This document shows positions 1-6,198 of a stretch of 6,198 nt of DNA, piece after piece (the first letter of the stretch is position 1; the number at the start of each line of letters is the position of its first letter). The notes under the pieces were generated by a model. That model saw only the letters and a list, made by a program, of their open reading frames with translations. It was not told where the DNA came from and searched no databases. Origin of the DNA: Aquisalimonas sp. (GTDB taxonomy: Bacteria > Pseudomonadota > Gammaproteobacteria > Nitrococcales > Aquisalimonadaceae); contig SKYZ01000324.1 in the NCBI GenBank assembly GCA_007127625.1, forward strand, positions 1 through 6,198, in the 5' to 3' direction. The translations under genes and the position numbers were made by a program.

Positions 1-3750
<3,750 letters not shown>

Positions 3751-3773
3751 CGTTCGCCGAAAGTCCCGCCAGA

Positions 3774-3783
3774 CAAGGCCTTG
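3774..3783. repeat. 10-bp perfect palindrome abutting the str promoter -35 box
   Basis: CAAGGCCTTG is self-complementary with no loop and ends one base before the TTGACA box. As DNA it could be an operator half-pair or simply chance; a 10-bp palindrome is expected by chance at about 1 in 1000 positions. No known regulator site is recognised. Confidence 0.3.
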
Positions 3784-3784
3784 G

Positions 3785-3813
3785 TTGACATGCCAGGGCC
3801 GTCTGCCTACAAT
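3785..3813 (+). promoter_or_regulatory. sigma-70 promoter of the str operon (rpsL-rpsG-fusA)
   Basis: The sequence shows a perfect -35 box TTGACA (3785-3790), a 17-bp spacer and a -10 box TACAAT (3808-3813) with one mismatch to TATAAT. Transcription would start near 3820, giving a leader of about 60 nt before rpsL. The region between the -10 box and the likely start is TGCGCAC, a G+C-rich discriminator. In ribosomal promoters of Proteobacteria such discriminators go with ppGpp/DksA (stringent) repression, so growth-rate control is inferred. No clear A-tract UP element precedes the -35. The position directly ahead of the str genes supports the call. Confidence 0.9.
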
Positions 3814-3823
3814 TGCGCACCTT

Positions 3824-3859
3824 CGACAGGCCGGCCCGTACGGCCTGTCGTTTGTTTCT
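3824..3859 (+). terminator. Intrinsic-terminator-like hairpin in the rpsL leader (rpoC terminator or attenuator)
   Basis: CGACAGGCCG (3824-3833) and CGGCCTGTCG (3841-3850) form a perfect 10-bp stem with a 7-nt loop, followed at once by the U-rich tract TTTGTTTCT (3851-3859). This is the form of a rho-independent terminator, although the U-tract is interrupted. It lies 74 bp past the rpoC stop, so it could end rpoBC transcripts. It also lies only about 4 nt after the predicted str transcription start, so it would be the 5'-terminal structure of the rpsL mRNA. There it could act as a partial attenuator or as a 5' stabilising stem. The structure is clear; which role it plays is inference. Confidence 0.65.
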
Positions 3860-3864
3860 AGCTT

Positions 3865-3868
3865 GGAG
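3865..3868 (+). promoter_or_regulatory. Ribosome binding site of rpsL
   Basis: GGAG lies 11 nt before the ATG at 3880, a slightly long spacing. It sits just past the U-rich tail of the leader hairpin, so the hairpin does not directly cover it. The alternative GCGAG at 3872-3876 is too close to the start. Confidence 0.65.
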
Positions 3869-3879
3869 TAAGCGAGTTC

Positions 3880-4254
3880 ATGGCTACTGTGAATCAGCTC
3901 GTCCGTAAAGGACGCCGTAGCAAACCCGAAAAGAGCAGCGTGCCGGCGCTGGAGGCATCGCCCCAGAAAAGGGGTGTCTGCACCCGCGTCTACACGACCA
4001 CGCCGAAGAAGCCGAACTCGGCTCTGCGCAAGGTCGCACGTGTGCGGCTGACCAATGGTTATGAGGTGGCCTCCTACATTGGTGGTGAGGGCCATAACCT
4101 CCAGGAGCACTCGGTGGTGCTCATCCGCGGCGGTCGTGTAAAGGACCTTCCGGGTGTGCGCTATCACACGGTTCGCGGCGCGCTGGACACCGCCGGTGTC
4201 GACAAGCGTCGCCAGGGCCGTTCCAAGTACGGGACCAAGCGCCCCAAGGGCTAG
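3880..4254 (+). CDS. rpsL: 30S ribosomal protein S12
   Basis: S12 sits at the decoding centre of the 30S subunit and helps check codon-anticodon pairing. The product is 124 residues, the same length as in E. coli, and begins [11 protein letters not shown]. Conserved landmarks are [13 protein letters not shown] (39-52), the EGHNLQEHS loop (70-78) and [13 protein letters not shown] (84-96). Lys43, Lys88 and Pro91 (counting Met) are the wild-type residues at the classical streptomycin-resistance positions, so the allele looks streptomycin-sensitive. Asp89 is the residue that RimO methylthiolates in other bacteria. Only one Cys (Cys34) is present; E. coli S12 has Ser27, Ala53 and Thr104 here replaced by Cys. 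The ATG follows GGAG and matches the family N-terminus exactly. It is the first gene of the str operon, 41 bp ahead of rpsG. Confidence 0.99.
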   Translation: MATVNQLVRKGRRSKPEKSSVPALEASPQKRGVCTRVYTTTPKKPNSALRKVARVRLTNGYEVASYIGGEGHNLQEHSVVLIRGGRVKDLPGVRYHTVRGALDTAGVDKRRQGRSKYGTKRPKG

Positions 4255-4295
4255 CGGGTTCCGTTTCAGCACTCTGACAGGCTTCGGATACAGAC
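4255..4295 (+). promoter_or_regulatory. Compact rpsL-rpsG intercistronic region, candidate S7 autoregulatory site
   Basis: In E. coli the rpsL-rpsG gap is about 96 nt and folds into an S7-binding structure through which S7 represses its own translation. Here the gap is only 41 nt. Two short nested pairings are visible: TCCG (4260-4263) with CGGA (4285-4288), and TCAG (4266-4269) with CTGA (4274-4277) closing a 4-nt loop. CGGA is the nearest, weak Shine-Dalgarno candidate for rpsG (7 nt before the ATG), so the outer pairing would hide it. The 4-bp stems are weak and could be chance. A regulatory role is inferred from family knowledge. Confidence 0.35.
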
Positions 4296-4766
4296 ATGCC
4301 GAGAAGAAGAGAAGTCCCGAAACGCAAGGTGTTGCCGGATCCCAAGTTCGGCAGCGATCTGCTGGCCAAGTTCGTGAATATGCTCATGCGCGACGGCAAG
4401 AAGTCCGTCGCCGAGCGGATCGTCTATGACGCCCTGGACCAGATCAAGGCCAAGGGGCACGACGAGCCAGTGGGTGTCGTAGAGCAGGCCCTGGAAAACA
4501 TCCGCCCGGCGGTAGAGGTCAAGTCCCGCCGCGTGGGTGGTGCGACCTATCAGGTGCCGGTGGAAGTGCGGCCCGAGCGTCGCAACACCCTGGCCATGCG
4601 CTGGCTCATCGACGCGTCGCGCAAGCGCAGCGAGAAGACCATGGCGCAGCGGCTTGCCGGCGAAGTCCGGGAAGCGGCGGAAAGCCGCGGTACTGCCGTG
4701 AAGAAGCGGGAAGACACGCACCGCATGGCCGAGGCCAACAAGGCGTTTTCTCATTATCGCTGGTAA
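4296..4766 (+). CDS. rpsG: 30S ribosomal protein S7
   Basis: S7 is a primary 16S rRNA-binding protein that nucleates assembly of the 30S head and lies near the E-site and mRNA exit. The product is 156 residues, the usual bacterial length. It begins [20 protein letters not shown] and shows the conserved [13 protein letters not shown] (about 29-41), the [21 protein letters not shown] block (about 73-93), the ALAMRW-like TLAMRW (97-102), and the C-terminal [20 protein letters not shown] ending HYRW. The ATG start matches the family N-terminus although the upstream Shine-Dalgarno is poor (CGGA, 7 nt away), which fits translation coupled to rpsL. It is the second gene of the str operon, 18 bp before fusA, and in E. 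coli its product is the translational repressor of this operon. Confidence 0.99.
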   Translation: MPRRREVPKRKVLPDPKFGSDLLAKFVNMLMRDGKKSVAERIVYDALDQIKAKGHDEPVGVVEQALENIRPAVEVKSRRVGGATYQVPVEVRPERRNTLAMRWLIDASRKRSEKTMAQRLAGEVREAAESRGTAVKKREDTHRMAEANKAFSHYRW

Positions 4767-4770
4767 CAGC

Positions 4771-4775
4771 AAGGG
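4771..4775 (+). promoter_or_regulatory. Ribosome binding site that sets the fusA GTG start
   Basis: AAGGG lies 9 nt before the GTG at 4785, in the 18-bp gap after the rpsG stop. It is a good Shine-Dalgarno match at normal spacing. With no in-frame ATG before codon 16, it supports GTG as the start. Confidence 0.75.
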
Positions 4776-4784
4776 TATTTGATC

Positions 4785-6198
4785 GTGCCACGCAAGACTC
4801 CAATCGAGCGCTATCGCAACATCGGCATCATGGCGCACATTGATGCCGGCAAGACCACCGTCACAGAGCGCATCCTGTTCTATACGGGCATCTCCCACAA
4901 GATGGGTGAGGTGCACGATGGTGCCGCCGTGATGGACTGGATGAGCCAGGAGCAGGAGCGTGGCATCACGATCACCTCCGCCGCGACGACCACCTTCTGG
5001 CGCGGGATGGACCAGCAGTATCCCGAGACGCGCATCAACATCATCGACACCCCGGGTCACGTGGACTTCACCATCGAGGTGGAACGTTCCCTGCGTGTGC
5101 TCGACGGTGCCGTCTGCGTGCTGGATGCCAACGCTGGTGTCGAGCCCCAGACCGAGACGGTGTGGCGGCAGGCGAACAAGTACGAAGTCCCGCGCATGGT
5201 GTTTGTCAACAAGATGGACAAGATGGGCGCGGACTACTACCGCTGTGTGGAAATGCTGGGTTCGCGCCTGGCCACGCACGCCGTGCCGATCCAGCTGCCC
5301 ATCGGCGCCGAAGATCAGTTCGCCGGGGTGGTGGATCTGATCGAGATGCGCGCCATCTACTGGAACATGGACGATGCCGGTACCACGTACGAGTCGAAGG
5401 ACATCCCGGACGAGTTGAAGGAGTCCGCCGAGTCCTACCGTGAGCAGATGGTCGAGGCTGCCGCCGAGGCCGACGAAGAGCTCATGAACAAGTACCTGGA
5501 AGGTGAGCTTACCAACGAAGATATCCGCGCCGGACTGCGCAAGCGTACCATCGCCAACGAGATCGTGGTGGTGACCTGCGGCAGCGCGTTCAAGAACAAG
5601 GGTGTCCAGGCCATGCTGGACGCCGTTATCGAGTTCATGCCGAATCCCTGGGACGTGCCCGCCATCGAGGGCGAGTTGGACGACGGCACCACTGGCGAAC
5701 GTCACCCGGATGATGACGAGCCGTTTGCGGCGTTGGCGTTCAAAATCGCCACTGATCCGTACGTCGGCACGCTGACCTTCTTCCGTGTCTACTCCGGCGT
5801 GATTAACTCCGGCGACCAGATTTACAACCCCGTGAAGGGTAAGAAGGAGCGGGTCGGGCGCCTGGTGCAGATGCACTCCAACGATCGCCAGGAGATCAAG
5901 GAAGTGCGAGCCGGCGACATCGCCGCCGCCGTGGGTCTGAAAGACGTGACCACGGGGGATACCCTGTGCGCGGCTGACAAGCACATCACCCTGGAGCGCA
6001 TGGAGTTCCCGGAGCCGGTGATCTCGGTGGCCGTGGAGCCGAAGTCCAAGGCGGACCAGGAGAAGATGGGCATGGCGCTCGGCAAGCTGGCCCAGGAGGA
6101 CCCGTCTTTCCAGGTGCGCACCGACGAGGAATCCGGCCAGACCATCATCTCCGGCATGGGCGAGCTGCACCTGGAGATCATCGTCGACCGCCTCAAGC
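4785..6198 (+). CDS. fusA: Elongation factor G (EF-G), 3'-truncated by the window edge
   Basis: EF-G is the translational GTPase that drives tRNA-mRNA translocation and, with RRF, ribosome recycling. The frame begins at a GTG (product starts [20 protein letters not shown]) and is open to the last base, giving 471 complete codons of the usual ~700. Motifs: P-loop AHIDAGKT (17-24), switch I RGITIT (59-64), DTPGH with catalytic His92 (88-92), NKMD (142-145) and the G5 GSAF (266-269). The G' insert lies between NKMD and G5. Domain II starts near residue 313 (PFAALAFKI) and domain III near 406 ([15 protein letters not shown]), with the GELHLEI segment at 459-465; domains IV and V are outside the window. 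The next in-frame ATG is codon 16, inside the first beta strand just before the P-loop, so it cannot be the start. It is the third str gene; tufA often follows. Confidence 0.98.
   Translation, partial: MPRKTPIERYRNIGIMAHIDAGKTTVTERILFYTGISHKMGEVHDGAAVMDWMSQEQERGITITSAATTTFWRGMDQQYPETRINIIDTPGHVDFTIEVERSLRVLDGAVCVLDANAGVEPQTETVWRQANKYEVPRMVFVNKMDKMGADYYRCVEMLGSRLATHAVPIQLPIGAEDQFAGVVDLIEMRAIYWNMDDAGTTYESKDIPDELKESAESYREQMVEAAAEADEELMNKYLEGELTNEDIRAGLRKRTIANEIVVVTCGSAFKNKGVQAMLDAVIEFMPNPWDVPAIEGELDDGTTGERHPDDDEPFAALAFKIATDPYVGTLTFFRVYSGVINSGDQIYNPVKGKKERVGRLVQMHSNDRQEIKEVRAGDIAAAVGLKDVTTGDTLCAADKHITLERMEFPEPVISVAVEPKSKADQEKMGMALGKLAQEDPSFQVRTDEESGQTIISGMGELHLEIIVDRLK

Noticed and set aside
4266..6170. 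A 634-codon open frame on the minus strand, antisense to rpsG and fusA
   Set aside because: It lies opposite two certain, highly conserved genes. The translation is His/Leu/Gly/Val-rich without recognisable domains, as expected when GC-biased third positions remove stops from an antisense frame. No ribosome site or promoter of its own was recognised.

Overview
This is a GC-rich (roughly 60-65% G+C by eye) stretch of bacterial core genome. It holds the end of the RNA polymerase operon and the start of the str (streptomycin) operon, all on the + strand: rpoC (3' part), rpsL, rpsG and fusA (5' part). The proteins align with little gapping to remembered Escherichia coli sequences. RpoC carries the proteobacterial trigger-loop insertion (SI3), and its first 721 codons match E. 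coli numbering without net indels. The best guess is a high-GC, non-enteric gammaproteobacterium; an Ectothiorhodospiraceae-like or Pseudomonas-like relative is possible. Genus cannot be told from this window. In E. coli the rpoBC and str operons are far apart; here they are adjacent, as in many other Proteobacteria.

Layout: positions 1-3750 encode the C-terminal ~1249 residues of RpoC (about 177 N-terminal residues lie upstream of the window). Positions 3751-3879 are a 129-bp intergenic region with a near-consensus sigma-70 promoter for the str operon (TTGACA, 17-bp spacer, TACAAT). A perfect 10-bp hairpin with a U-rich tail follows inside the rpsL leader. Positions 3880-4254 are rpsL (S12), then a short 41-bp gap, then rpsG (S7) at 4296-4766. 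After 18 bp, fusA (EF-G) begins with GTG at 4785 and runs off the end after 471 codons.

The genes belong to gene expression: the RNA polymerase beta' subunit, two 30S ribosomal proteins (decoding centre and head), and the translocation GTPase. The str genes are very probably one transcript from the promoter at 3785-3813, with rpoC read-through possible.

I found no mobile element, CRISPR array, tRNA or rRNA, and no sign of an undescribed system. The most interesting points are regulatory: a terminator-like hairpin just downstream of the str promoter, and an unusually compact rpsL-rpsG junction, which in E. coli is where S7 represses its own translation.
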